From Candidatus Epulonipiscium fishelsonii (lineage in GTDB: Bacteria > Bacillota > Clostridia > Lachnospirales > Cellulosilyticaceae): a stretch of DNA of 34,920 nt. Positions 8,275 to 16,360 of the stretch are shown one piece after another; position 1 is the stretch's first letter, and each line of letters opens with the position of its first letter. The stretch lies in contig LJDB01000044.1 of assembly GCA_001983455.1 (NCBI GenBank), positions 21,424 to 56,343 of the forward strand, read 5' to 3'. A program made the position numbers and the translations under genes. The notes under the pieces are model-generated. The model was given only the letters and a program-made list of their open reading frames with translations, searched no databases and was not told where the DNA came from.

Positions 8275-8681
8275 TAAATTTAAGACCACATCATCTTTTA
8301 TGCACTCAGTTTTACAGAGGTAACGGATATAGTAATGATTTTGTTAAGAACATGGACTATGTAACTAGTACAATTAGATCTAATGAAGATATAGAAATTA
8401 AAGTAGTTTATTCTACAGATGATCTTTGTACTAAATGTCCAAGTTTTGTTGCAGAAAATCATTGTAGTACAAATGAAAAAGTTAAAGAAATGGACTCAAA
8501 AATAGTCAAGTATTTTAACATACAAGATAAAACTTATAATTACAAAAAAATTATTAGTGATATAAACAAACAGATTACATATGATATGTACCTAGATATA
8601 TGTGATCATTGTCAATGGTTTGATATGTGTGCTTCTAAGGAACTATATAATTCACAAAATTTAAAAAAGAGAGAAAACTAA
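8271..8681 (+). CDS. DUF1284 family cysteine-rich protein
   Basis: A 136-residue protein of the DUF1284 family, recognised by its opening INLRPHHLLC. It has cysteines in pairs: CTKC near residue 51, an HC pair near 64, and CDHCQWFDMC near 113-122, a pattern that suggests a bound metal or iron-sulfur cluster. The function is unknown. It starts with TTG, overlapping the bioY stop (TTGA), with AAGGGGGA about ten bases upstream. The tight coupling to bioY suggests joint expression, but a role in biotin metabolism is only a guess. Confidence 0.85.
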   Translation: MINLRPHHLLCTQFYRGNGYSNDFVKNMDYVTSTIRSNEDIEIKVVYSTDDLCTKCPSFVAENHCSTNEKVKEMDSKIVKYFNIQDKTYNYKKIISDINKQITYDMYLDICDHCQWFDMCASKELYNSQNLKKREN

Positions 8682-8702
8682 AAGTTTTTTCTCTTTTTTT
8701 TT
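8663..8702 (+). terminator. terminator after bioY-DUF1284
   Basis: An A/G-rich arm (AAAGAGAGAAAACT) pairs with AGTTTTTTCTCTTT, leading directly into a T-run. The stem overlaps the DUF1284 stop codon. Confidence 0.8.
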
Positions 8703-8850
8703 ACTTAAAATATAGATAAATATATTTGATTTTAATATATATTTTTTTGTACAATAAGAATTTTGACAAGTTTTAGTATATAAATTGCACTTATTACTAG
8801 CTGTTTTTGTCAAAATATTTGGTATATTGTTTCCAATTATATCATTTTGC

Positions 8851-8878
8851 TTGAAATATTTTTTTTATCTGATATAAT
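8851..8878 (+). promoter_or_regulatory. predicted sigma-A promoter of sstT
   Basis: TTGAAA (8851-8856) and TATAAT (8873-8878) with a 16-base spacer lie about 32 bases before the sstT start. No leader structure is seen in the 230-base gap. Confidence 0.6.
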
Positions 8879-8910
8879 GTATTTTAGATAACAACAGAGG
8901 GGGGAAATGT

Positions 8911-10131
8911 ATGATATCTAAATGGAATAACTCAAGTTTGGTGTTTAGGATAATAATTGGACTATGCGCTGGGGTGGCGTTAGGACTAACTGTCCCACAC
9001 CTTAGCGTAATATCCTTACTTGGAACATTATTTGTTGGTGCATTAAAAGCAATTGCTCCAATCCTAGTATTCTTCCTTGTAATGAGTGCCTTATGCCAAG
9101 CAAAACAAGGCAAACACACTAATATGAAGTCAATAGTAATATTATATTTATTTGGAACATTTATAGCAGGAGCAGTTGCTGTTATAGGAAGTTTCTTATT
9201 TCCAATTGAACTTACTTTAACAGTAGGAGCTGAAGGAGTTGCACCACCAAGTGGAGTAGGTCAAGTATTACAAAATTTATTAATGAATGTTGTTGCAAAC
9301 CCAGTTGACGCATTAATCAATGCAAATTACATAGGAATTTTAAGTTGGGCAATAATATTTGGATTAGCATTAAAACATTCAGCAGAAACAACAAAAACAG
9401 TAATCGGAAACGTTGCAGAAGCCGTTTCTCAAGGTGTTAAATGGATTATCCAATTTGCACCATTTGGTATTATGGGCTTAGTTTTCACTACAGTTTCAAC
9501 AACAGGTCTTGCATCACTTCTAGGGTATAGTAAATTAATTGCATTACTTGTAGGTTGTATGGCTTTTGTTGCACTAGTAATCAATCCAATTATTGTATTT
9601 ATTGGGACACATAAAAATCCATTTCCTTTAGTATTTAAATGTTTAAATGAAAGTGGAATAACTGCATTCTTTACACGTTCTTCAGCAGCAAATATTCCTG
9701 TAAACATGAAATTATGTGAAGATTTAGGATTAGACGAAGATACTTATTCAGTATCAATTCCACTTGGAGCAACTATAAATATGGCTGGAGCTGCAATTAC
9801 AATTTCAGTTCTAACTCTTGCTGCTGCTCATACTTTGGGCATTATAGTGGATATTCCAACTGCAATTATTTTAAGTGTTTTATCTGCAGTTAGTGCATGT
9901 GGAGCATCTGGAGTTGCTGGAGGCTCATTATTACTTGTACCTCTTGCATGTAGCTTATTTGGAATTCCAGCAGAAATAGCTATGCAAGTTGTTGGCGTTG
10001 GATTTATTGTTGGAGTTATCCAAGATTCTTGCGAAACTGCATTAAATTCATCAACAGACGTACTTTATACAGCAGTAGCTGAATTTGCACAAAAACGCAA
10101 AGATGGTACATTAGATAAACTAGTAAAATAA
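8911..10131 (+). CDS. sstT: serine/threonine:sodium symporter SstT
   Basis: A 406-residue membrane protein of the DAACS (glutamate-symporter fold) family that imports serine and threonine with Na+. SstT-specific features are the short N-terminus ([18 protein letters not shown]), the [19 protein letters not shown] segment, the [12 protein letters not shown] loop and [18 protein letters not shown] near the end. It has about eight helices with two re-entrant hairpins. GAGGGGGG lies six bases before the ATG. It has its own promoter and terminator and is monocistronic. It is only distantly related to the other DAACS gene at 19826. Confidence 0.95.
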   Translation: MISKWNNSSLVFRIIIGLCAGVALGLTVPHLSVISLLGTLFVGALKAIAPILVFFLVMSALCQAKQGKHTNMKSIVILYLFGTFIAGAVAVIGSFLFPIELTLTVGAEGVAPPSGVGQVLQNLLMNVVANPVDALINANYIGILSWAIIFGLALKHSAETTKTVIGNVAEAVSQGVKWIIQFAPFGIMGLVFTTVSTTGLASLLGYSKLIALLVGCMAFVALVINPIIVFIGTHKNPFPLVFKCLNESGITAFFTRSSAANIPVNMKLCEDLGLDEDTYSVSIPLGATINMAGAAITISVLTLAAAHTLGIIVDIPTAIILSVLSAVSACGASGVAGGSLLLVPLACSLFGIPAEIAMQVVGVGFIVGVIQDSCETALNSSTDVLYTAVAEFAQKRKDGTLDKLVK

Positions 10132-10132
10132 G

Positions 10133-10160
10133 AAAAGCGAACATTTGTTTGCTTTTTTTT
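10133..10160 (+). terminator. terminator of sstT
   Basis: AAAAGCGAAC pairs with GTTTGCTTTT through one G-U pair, and the hairpin runs straight into a T-run immediately after the stop codon. Confidence 0.75.
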
Positions 10161-10197
10161 TGCCAAAAAGCATAGATGTTCACTTCATTAAATTATT

Positions 10198-10737
10198 TTA
10201 TGAATTTTTAATTAAATTAGTTGGTATTACTTTTAATCCTAATAAAACCAACACTGTACCAACATATTCATCTAAGTAGTCAGTCAAAATTTGGATAACA
10301 AATACACTTGCGACATCGTTAAATCCCATAGTTTTTAGTACCTGTACAATATAAGATGAGCCGGCGGAAGTAATTCCACCAAAAACAAAAGCTGCAATTA
10401 CTGCACTAAGTAGTGCTGTTGGTAAAGCAATTACAAAAACCCCTAGTGGTTGTTTTTTACTGTTAATCCAACCTTTGTTATACATAAGTCCTGCAAAAAA
10501 ACCTGTTGCAATTTGTGCTGGCATAAAGGCAAACGCATATACGTCAAACAATGCTCCACTTACCAAGCTTGCACATAGACCAGTCAAAATACCAAACTTT
10601 GGCCCCAACAAAAATGCTACCAACAACGTTCCAACCGAATCTCCATATATAGGGAGTTTCCATGTCAACGCTATAAATGCAAACACTATATTTATAGCTA
10701 CTCCAATCCCCATAAGCGTCATCTTTTTTGTATTCAT
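10198..10737 (-). CDS. ECF transporter S component, probably for a queuosine precursor
   Basis: A 179-residue membrane protein with about five or six hydrophobic helices. The N-terminus MNTKKMTLMGIGVAINIVF and the GTLLVAFLLGPKFGILTG region are typical of ECF S components, which bind the substrate and use a shared EcfAA'T module. The sequence alone does not reveal the substrate, and it lacks the QFRISE-type motif I associate with QueT. The assignment rests on a preQ1-I riboswitch just upstream in the leader. It could carry preQ1, preQ0, queuine or queuosine, like the clostridial QrtT group. GGAGTG lies seven bases before the ATG, close downstream of the aptamer, so control of translation is likely. 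Confidence 0.85.
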   Translation of the reverse strand: MNTKKMTLMGIGVAINIVFAFIALTWKLPIYGDSVGTLLVAFLLGPKFGILTGLCASLVSGALFDVYAFAFMPAQIATGFFAGLMYNKGWINSKKQPLGVFVIALPTALLSAVIAAFVFGGITSAGSSYIVQVLKTMGFNDVASVFVIQILTDYLDEYVGTVLVLLGLKVIPTNLIKNS

Positions 10738-10754
10738 TGCACATCACTCCAATA

Positions 10755-10789
10755 CCTTAGTTTTTTATTCTGGGAGGCTCTCGAACCAG
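10755..10789 (-). promoter_or_regulatory. preQ1-I riboswitch
   Basis: On the reverse strand the P1 arms CTGG (10789-10786) and CCAG close a short loop. The loop contains a CCT that can pair with the AGG of the tail CTAAGG, giving the H-type pseudoknot. The A-rich tail AATAAAAAACTAAGG is almost the same as in the Bacillus subtilis queC-operon aptamer. The aptamer ends five bases before the SD of the ECF gene, which argues for translational control. Identified by eye from the known consensus. Confidence 0.88.
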
Positions 10790-10837
10790 TGTTAGCAGCA
10801 AAATATATAAAAATACATTTAATATACTAACGTTATT

Positions 10838-10865
10838 ATTATATCATATTTAAATTTTAATGCAA
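10838..10865 (-). promoter_or_regulatory. predicted promoter of the preQ1 leader and ECF gene
   Basis: Reverse-strand TTGCAT (10865-10860) and TATAAT (10843-10838), 16 bases apart, sit about 50 bases before the aptamer. The promoter overlaps the gap just after the DUF262 gene, so the ECF gene is probably transcribed separately from it. Confidence 0.6.
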
Positions 10866-10867
10866 TG

Positions 10868-12898
10868 TTATTTTTTACTTTCAACGTATAAAGCTATTTG
10901 AGCTGGCTCTATATCATAATATGAAATTATTTTTTTTAATACCCTAAGCTTTGTTATAACACTAGAGGTATTATTTAAATACACATTATTTGATATTCTT
11001 GTTGATTTATTAAAACCTTCGGGTGTTGGTCTGATAAAACTTTTAAAACCTTTGCTATGGGCTAACTTAATCATAGTAATAGGTTCTTTTTCATATAATA
11101 TGTGATAAATCTTGCTTGTAAAATCTGCCCAATTTGAAACTTCAACGGTTTCATCTAGTAAGTCAAACTTTTTAATCAAGGTGCCTGTAAAATCAATATC
11201 TTCATCTAACAAATACATTTTTTCTTGTATTGTATTAATTTTTAATTTCTTTGGATATTTCCATATATTTAAAAATCTATCAGTTAGCAGTTTTGTACGC
11301 TTCTTTATCTCCTGCTCATTCCAATTTTCTATTTTTGATAATTCTTTGTTTAAATATAAGCGACTCTCATTAAATCCCTTATCCATAGATTTTTTTTCAT
11401 GAAATGTTTTATTACTCATCTTAGAGTTATAACCTGTTAAAGTTAAGTTGCCTAAAGTATGCAAATATTTTTTATGCACTTCATCATAGTTTTCTCCTAA
11501 ATCGTATATCCATTTAGATGATAATTTTTGAGGCATAATATGTTCGACCGTTAATTCTCTGTTTTCAATCGAGTTAAAAATATCTACTCTCTCTTTATTT
11601 TCAAAATTTTCAAGCATATAAAATAAGTATGTCCTATTTTTAGGTTTCATGTTGTATATGTTCTTAGTTAATAAAGCTCTTTGCACTACCTCATTATTTG
11701 GAAAGTCATCTTCTTTTTGTGATAAAATATGGCCTAACACACTATCATAATTATTTATAAAATTTGTGTCTGATTTTACAAGTTTATCTAGTGTTATAAA
11801 CACTTTATTGAGTTTGCTTGTTGGCAAATCACATATTTGTCTTCTTATCACAAAATTTTGAATTAAGTCCAGACAATTTATCATTTGCTCAAGGGTTAAA
11901 ACTTTATTGGATAAGTTATCAAATAGTTCTAGCAAAAATGGATAGCTTACACCAATTTCCAGCTTATTTATATGTGATAAAGCTACATTTAGTTTATCAT
12001 TAGGTTGTTGATAATTTGCTGACAGTATTTCTTTATAAAATTTAGAAAATTTAAGTAAATCTTCCAATGTATTCATGATATCTTTATCTTTAATAAAATT
12101 TTTAAATGTTAAATATACTCTGTTTTTATTAGGAATACTCTTTTGCTTGCAAGATAGATAATCTCTTATAAATTCACTTATTTCATTTTCGGTGTTTTTT
12201 TCTATTTTATACCAATATTTAAAATACCACTCCTCTTGAATTTCAGGTGATTTCCCCGTCAAAATAAAGTTTCTTATTCTATCAGCTTCGTCTAAGTCTA
12301 GCCCTGTCGAATTTAAACTCTCAAAAATAAGCTGAGGATCATCTTCTCCTTCAAGTTTGATTTCAATAACAAACAGCTTCTGTATTGCTTGAAGTAGATT
12401 TTCCAATTCTACTTCACCAAGACGATTGTAAAAATATATATAATTAGCAGTTATATTTGAATCTTCTATAAAATCTTCTTTTTTTTCATAAAACAAACGA
12501 TTATATGCGTCTCTATCATCTCTAATTGGCCTTAGTTTTATGCTTTCTCCTGGCTTTGCTCTCTTATCTATAAGATAGTCTTCAAATATTTGTTCATCAA
12601 GAGTAGTATCTGGATTTTTCTTTTTAGCAAAGTGAGCAATTGCTAAAAGAAGTATGCATATACTAGTTAAACGTTGTTGTCCATCTATAATATAATTATT
12701 GTAATTATCTGCTTTTATATAAACTATAGACCCAATGAAATAGCTTTTATAATTATTGTTCATAATATCAAGGATATCATCAAATAACCGTTCACATTGT
12801 TCTTTTTTCCAATTGTAGTTTCTTTGATATACAGGAATTACAAATCTTTCTGCTCTTCCTTCTAAAAACCTTTTTACTTCGTTTTTACTTGCTGTCAT
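10868..12898 (-). CDS. DUF262/DUF1524 HNH-type nuclease (GmrSD/SspE-like), putative phage defence
   Basis: A 676-residue protein. The N-terminal DUF262 domain has IPVYQRNYNW at 21-30, DGQQRLTS at 72-79 and FESLNSTGLDLDEADRIRN at 192-210; such domains bind and use nucleotides in GmrS and SspE. The DUF1524 His-Me/HNH nuclease domain has VEHIMPQ at 451-457 and TLGNLTLTGYNSKMSN at 481-496. A further C-terminal region of about 125 residues follows, which I do not recognise by name. Relatives cut modified phage DNA (GmrSD) or act with phosphorothioate marks (SspE). No modification genes or other defence genes are adjacent, so it may work alone. AGGAAAA precedes the start. Domain calls are firm, the defence role is inferred. 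Confidence 0.88.
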   Translation of the reverse strand: MTASKNEVKRFLEGRAERFVIPVYQRNYNWKKEQCERLFDDILDIMNNNYKSYFIGSIVYIKADNYNNYIIDGQQRLTSICILLLAIAHFAKKKNPDTTLDEQIFEDYLIDKRAKPGESIKLRPIRDDRDAYNRLFYEKKEDFIEDSNITANYIYFYNRLGEVELENLLQAIQKLFVIEIKLEGEDDPQLIFESLNSTGLDLDEADRIRNFILTGKSPEIQEEWYFKYWYKIEKNTENEISEFIRDYLSCKQKSIPNKNRVYLTFKNFIKDKDIMNTLEDLLKFSKFYKEILSANYQQPNDKLNVALSHINKLEIGVSYPFLLELFDNLSNKVLTLEQMINCLDLIQNFVIRRQICDLPTSKLNKVFITLDKLVKSDTNFINNYDSVLGHILSQKEDDFPNNEVVQRALLTKNIYNMKPKNRTYLFYMLENFENKERVDIFNSIENRELTVEHIMPQKLSSKWIYDLGENYDEVHKKYLHTLGNLTLTGYNSKMSNKTFHEKKSMDKGFNESRLYLNKELSKIENWNEQEIKKRTKLLTDRFLNIWKYPKKLKINTIQEKMYLLDEDIDFTGTLIKKFDLLDETVEVSNWADFTSKIYHILYEKEPITMIKLAHSKGFKSFIRPTPEGFNKSTRISNNVYLNNTSSVITKLRVLKKIISYYDIEPAQIALYVESKK

Positions 12899-12945
12899 GC
12901 ACTTTTCCTACTTTCTTTGTTTATAAATATTCTTTCTATACAACT

Positions 12946-12974
12946 ATTTTATCATGTATATATTTTTTTGTCAT
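12946..12974 (-). promoter_or_regulatory. predicted promoter of the DUF262/DUF1524 gene
   Basis: Reverse-strand ATGACA (12974-12969) and TAAAAT (12951-12946) are 17 bases apart, about 48 bases before the start. Confidence 0.5.
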
Positions 12975-12982
12975 TATATAAT

Positions 12983-13009
12983 TTTGATGATACATCAACA
13001 AACATCAAA
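12983..13009. promoter_or_regulatory. inverted repeat upstream of the DUF262/DUF1524 promoter
   Basis: TTTGATG (12983-12989) and CATCAAA (13003-13009) form a seven-base inverted repeat with TGATACATCA nested across it. It lies directly upstream of the predicted -35 box and could bind a regulator. The activity is unproven. Confidence 0.3.
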
Positions 13010-13099
13010 TAATTTTTTCAGCGAAACCGTAATTTTATTATAGACTAAATAATCCGTCTTATGCCTCTATTTCGTACTTTTTATTAATTGCTAATAACG

Positions 13100-13136
13100 G
13101 ATAAGGATGGAAAGTCTTTGACTTCCCATCCTTATC
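13100..13136. terminator. strong hairpin downstream of the chemotaxis receptor gene
   Basis: GATAAGGATGG and CCATCCTTATC pair perfectly. After one mismatch, AAGTC and GACTT extend the stem to 16 pairs around a TTT loop. It lies 45 bases past the receptor gene's stop. The T-run on the reverse strand is poor, so it may act as a transcript-end stabiliser instead of a classic terminator. Confidence 0.55.
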
Positions 13137-13180
13137 ATGAATAATATTGACATTATAATATAATCATATGAAAAAAATTT

Positions 13181-14377
13181 TTACTTTTCAATCACATTTT
13201 TTAACTTTTCAATTTCTGAAATCATATCTGTATTTATTTTTAAATTGTTATCAGCTGTAGACACATTAATTTCATTAATATTAACAAGCTGAGTGGTCCC
13301 TTCATTTAATTGAGTGATAAACTGTTTTTGTTGCTCACTACTTTGAAGCAATGAATTACTTATTTCAACAGTATCATCAATAGCATTTACAATATTTGTT
13401 AAAGCTATACTTGTATCATTAACAAGAGTAAGCCCTTTTTGGACATTGTTTAAACTAACTTTAATAATATTTTCAATATCTTTGACAGTGTCAGAGCTTT
13501 TAGTTGCCAAATCACGGATTTCATTTGAAACAACCGCAAATCCTTTTCCGGCTTCGCCAGCTCTTGCAGATTCAATTGCAGCATTTAAAGCTAAGAGATT
13601 TGTTTGACTTGAGATATTTTCAATAATTTTAATTACTTCTGATATATTTGTGCTGGATTTGTTAATTTCATCCATTGTAATAATTAAGTTTTTCATGTAT
13701 TCAGTACCAATATTTGTTTTATCTTTAGCAGTAAGAGAAATTTTGTTAGTTTCTGTCATTTGAGCTATATTGTTTTTTAAACCATTAAACAATTCATTAG
13801 TTGAAGTAATAAATTTTTGAGTAATATCTGATTGCTTAGCAGCATTGGAAGATAAATCAGTTGCACTACTATTTACATAATTAGATATTTTCAAGAATTT
13901 ATCTAATCCATCTGAAATCTCTTTTAACAGTTGTTCATGAGATAGATTTTGCTGCATAGACTGACTAAAAGGTGTAATATCTTGTGTTATTTCTATATGA
14001 CCAATGCGTTGTCCAGAATAACTTAATATGTAATTAACATCTGTCAACATTTCCATACCATCAATATTACATTGAGTAGTCTTTTTTCCATTTTCCAAAC
14101 GTGTAATCCCACAATCTGGAGTATTGCAAGCGGGACATTTCCACTCTGAACAAGGTTTTCCTTTTATCTGTTTCCTATTTCTTTTAAGTAGTGTTTCTGC
14201 CACCTTATTAACTATAATCCAATTTTTGTTAATATCAGTTACTGAAACAGAAAAAGGCATAGCATCCAAGACACCAGTAAAAATTTCAACTTGTTTACTT
14301 AAAGATTGGATTTTCTTTAAGCAAAAGATAATAGTAAAAATTAAAATGATAATAATTAGTATAAATATAAGTGTCAT
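13181..14377 (-). CDS. methyl-accepting chemotaxis-type receptor with N-terminal PAS domain
   Basis: A 398-residue signalling protein. Residues 2-20 form one membrane helix. Residues 30-135 form a PAS domain ([26 protein letters not shown]) that contains C76, C81, C84, C89 and C103, with four of them in the [14 protein letters not shown] cluster. The C-terminal half is the coiled-coil signalling domain with the invariant hairpin tip at 255-291 ([20 protein letters not shown]), which binds CheA and CheW. There is no extracellular ligand domain, so it senses inside the cell. The cysteine cluster hints at a metal, heme or redox sensor. No che or fla genes are nearby. AAAGGAAG precedes the start. 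Confidence 0.93.
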   Translation of the reverse strand: MTLIFILIIIILIFTIIFCLKKIQSLSKQVEIFTGVLDAMPFSVSVTDINKNWIIVNKVAETLLKRNRKQIKGKPCSEWKCPACNTPDCGITRLENGKKTTQCNIDGMEMLTDVNYILSYSGQRIGHIEITQDITPFSQSMQQNLSHEQLLKEISDGLDKFLKISNYVNSSATDLSSNAAKQSDITQKFITSTNELFNGLKNNIAQMTETNKISLTAKDKTNIGTEYMKNLIITMDEINKSSTNISEVIKIIENISSQTNLLALNAAIESARAGEAGKGFAVVSNEIRDLATKSSDTVKDIENIIKVSLNNVQKGLTLVNDTSIALTNIVNAIDDTVEISNSLLQSSEQQKQFITQLNEGTTQLVNINEINVSTADNNLKINTDMISEIEKLKNVIEK

Positions 14378-14647
14378 TTTTAAAACTTCCTTTCTTAGCT
14401 AAACTTGATAAAAAATTAAATATGAATACATTTTAATTATAACATTAAATATATAATAAATGAAAGTATAATAAATAAAAAGTTCTTATTTTATAATATT
14501 TGTACTTACAACTCGAAGAATATACTGTACTGAGCTAATACAAAAGTATAATAAAACATGTATATTTTTATCATCATTAGCAAAAACTTAATTTATCCAG
14601 TATTAATAAGAAGTAATGTTGTGGACAGTTATATACAGTTAAGTAAT

Positions 14648-14669
14648 AACCCCACTCGGACGTGAGGTT
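14648..14669 (+). other. small GC-rich hairpin upstream of the Dabb gene
   Basis: AACCCCAC and GTGAGGTT pair with one mismatch around TCGGAC. It is conspicuous in this AT-rich gap and ends about 15 bases before the ribosome site. It may be a leader structure. The rest of 14378-14695 holds TATAAT-like boxes for the receptor gene (reverse, near 14442) and the Dabb gene (14547), both with weak -35 boxes. Confidence 0.3.
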
Positions 14670-14695
14670 CAGAAACAAAGATTGGAGAATAAAAT

Positions 14696-14980
14696 ATGAT
14701 AAAACATATAGTATTTGTAAAAGTTAAAGATAAGGCTGAGTTACCAAAACTTAAAGAATTATTTCTTTCGATGAAAGAGCACATTCCTATGATAAAAGAA
14801 ATAGAAGTAGGAATTAACAACCGTCCATCTCCTGTTGCTTTTGATATTTGTCTTGAATTATGTGTTGATTCCTTAGAAGCTTTAGATGAATATATAGCAC
14901 ATCCTTATCATGCTAAAACTGTTATGGATTATTTAAATTCAATTAGAACTGATTTAGCAGTTGTAGATTATGATATTTAA
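14696..14980 (+). CDS. Dabb (dimeric alpha/beta barrel) domain protein
   Basis: A 94-residue protein consisting of one Dabb/stress-responsive domain. Seen features are the opening MIKHIVFVKVKD strand, the PMIKEIEVGIN strand in the middle and HPYHAKTVMDYLN, the usual HP.H motif, near residues 68-80. Such proteins form dimers with a ferredoxin-like fold. Their roles vary from stress response to cyclisation, and no specific role can be given here. GGAG precedes the ATG by eight bases. The last four bases overlap the end of the convergent tmcAL gene. Confidence 0.9.
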   Translation: MIKHIVFVKVKDKAELPKLKELFLSMKEHIPMIKEIEVGINNRPSPVAFDICLELCVDSLEALDEYIAHPYHAKTVMDYLNSIRTDLAVVDYDI

Positions 14981-16182
14981 CAAACTATAAATTTTTGTTT
15001 ATAATCCATATTATAATTATAAATTTGATTAAGACATAAGTAATATAAATTACTTGCATTAATCTCATATTTAAAAAGCATTTGACCAAGACTATCAAGC
15101 TCAGAAATTTTATTTGAGCTTATAATAATGGGTACAGATGCTTTTTTGTGTAATATTGAAATTAGCTCTAGAGATTGTTTTCTACATCCAAGCACTCTTA
15201 AATACGGTATCCAGTTTATTTTTTCTAGGCTTTCCATATCTGATTGTTGAATGTTCATCAACAATCTTATCAAACTTCTATACACTGTAGCTTTAGAATA
15301 TGTTTTTGAAGTAATTGCATTTGCGAAATCTGTATATGTTAGAGTAGTAGATGTCTCTTTATAAATTGAATGTATTAAATTCATTGGAATATCCCATATA
15401 CTATAATCTTTCTTCACATTTGAAGTTATCAATCTATAGTGCAAAACAGAACTTAAATTGTTTATGTCGGGATATACTTGTTCTTTTACTATCTCATCAA
15501 ACACAATTTTGGGCACAGCCTTCTCTAGTGTGGAATAGTCTTGATTTAGTAAACTAGTGCGAATAGCAGTAGCCGAAGCTAAAGATGAATATATTTCAGT
15601 ATCATGGTAATGTGAATTTTTCCGTTTAAGGGAATGGGCTTCTATAGTTGATTTATACTTTATAAGTGCTTTTATATATTCAATGCTTAAAATATTATTC
15701 GGTTGCTTTAAAAATTCACCAATGTTATTCCCAAGATAACTTTCAATACTTAATTCACGTGCTTTTGGATAACTTACATTTTGCTTAAGATAAGATTTTA
15801 ACATATTTGAATATGTTAGCGGTTCTTCTAATAACAAATTTGCTATGTCATACATAAGTTTAAGTTCATTCTGTTCACTACCAAAACAGATTGTATCTAT
15901 GATGTTACTTTTTATGAAAGAAGAAACTGCACTTTCAGCAAATCTTTCAGCACTGGAGGTTGCTAGTGGAAAAGGTAACTCTAGCACTAAATCAACACCA
16001 CCATGCAGAGCCATCTTTGTACGCCTAAATTTATCTACTATGCAAGGCATCCCCCGTTGTGAAAAGTTACTACTCATTACAACTACTATATATTCAGGAT
16101 TTAACTCTTTCTTTATTTTCTCAATTTGATATAAATGTCCATTATGAAATGGATTATATTCTACTACAATTCCAACAATCAT
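14977..16182 (-). CDS. tmcAL: tRNA(Met) cytidine acetate ligase
   Basis: A 401-residue protein of the TmcAL (formerly DUF795/YlbM) family, which uses ATP and acetate to make N4-acetylcytidine at the wobble position of elongator tRNA-Met. The nucleotidyltransferase signature NPFHNGH is at residues 10-16, in the context MIVGIVVEYNPFHNGHLYQI. The next conserved block, VVMSSNFSQRGMPCIVDKF, follows at about 34-52, and LELPFPLATSSAERFAESAV at about 67-86. The length is normal. AAGGAGG lies seven bases before the start; another ATG seven bases upstream is out of frame. The gene converges with the Dabb gene, sharing a four-base overlap. Confidence 0.95.
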   Translation of the reverse strand: MIVGIVVEYNPFHNGHLYQIEKIKKELNPEYIVVVMSSNFSQRGMPCIVDKFRRTKMALHGGVDLVLELPFPLATSSAERFAESAVSSFIKSNIIDTICFGSEQNELKLMYDIANLLLEEPLTYSNMLKSYLKQNVSYPKARELSIESYLGNNIGEFLKQPNNILSIEYIKALIKYKSTIEAHSLKRKNSHYHDTEIYSSLASATAIRTSLLNQDYSTLEKAVPKIVFDEIVKEQVYPDINNLSSVLHYRLITSNVKKDYSIWDIPMNLIHSIYKETSTTLTYTDFANAITSKTYSKATVYRSLIRLLMNIQQSDMESLEKINWIPYLRVLGCRKQSLELISILHKKASVPIIISSNKISELDSLGQMLFKYEINASNLYYLCLNQIYNYNMDYKQKFIVC

Positions 16183-16257
16183 TGTTCATCCTCCTTATAT
16201 GTATTATATACGATTGGTTTATACTCTTTCAAGACTTAGCATACTTAAAACTAAAAT

Positions 16258-16286
16258 TTGCACAGTATCCAATAAAATAGTATAAT
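16258..16286 (+). promoter_or_regulatory. predicted sigma-A promoter of the Lcl-domain lipoprotein gene
   Basis: TTGCAC (16258-16263) and TATAAT (16281-16286) with a 17-base spacer lie about 75 bases before the start. Confidence 0.65.
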
Positions 16287-16360
16287 TATATAAATACAAT
16301 GTGGTGGGAATGTCATATCGCAGAGTATTTGGTATCTAAATATAAATCAGGGGGAATAAA

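Noticed and set aside
12983..13009. A toxin-antitoxin or restriction operon before the DUF262 gene
   Set aside because: The gap encodes no small protein on either strand; only an inverted repeat and promoter are visible.
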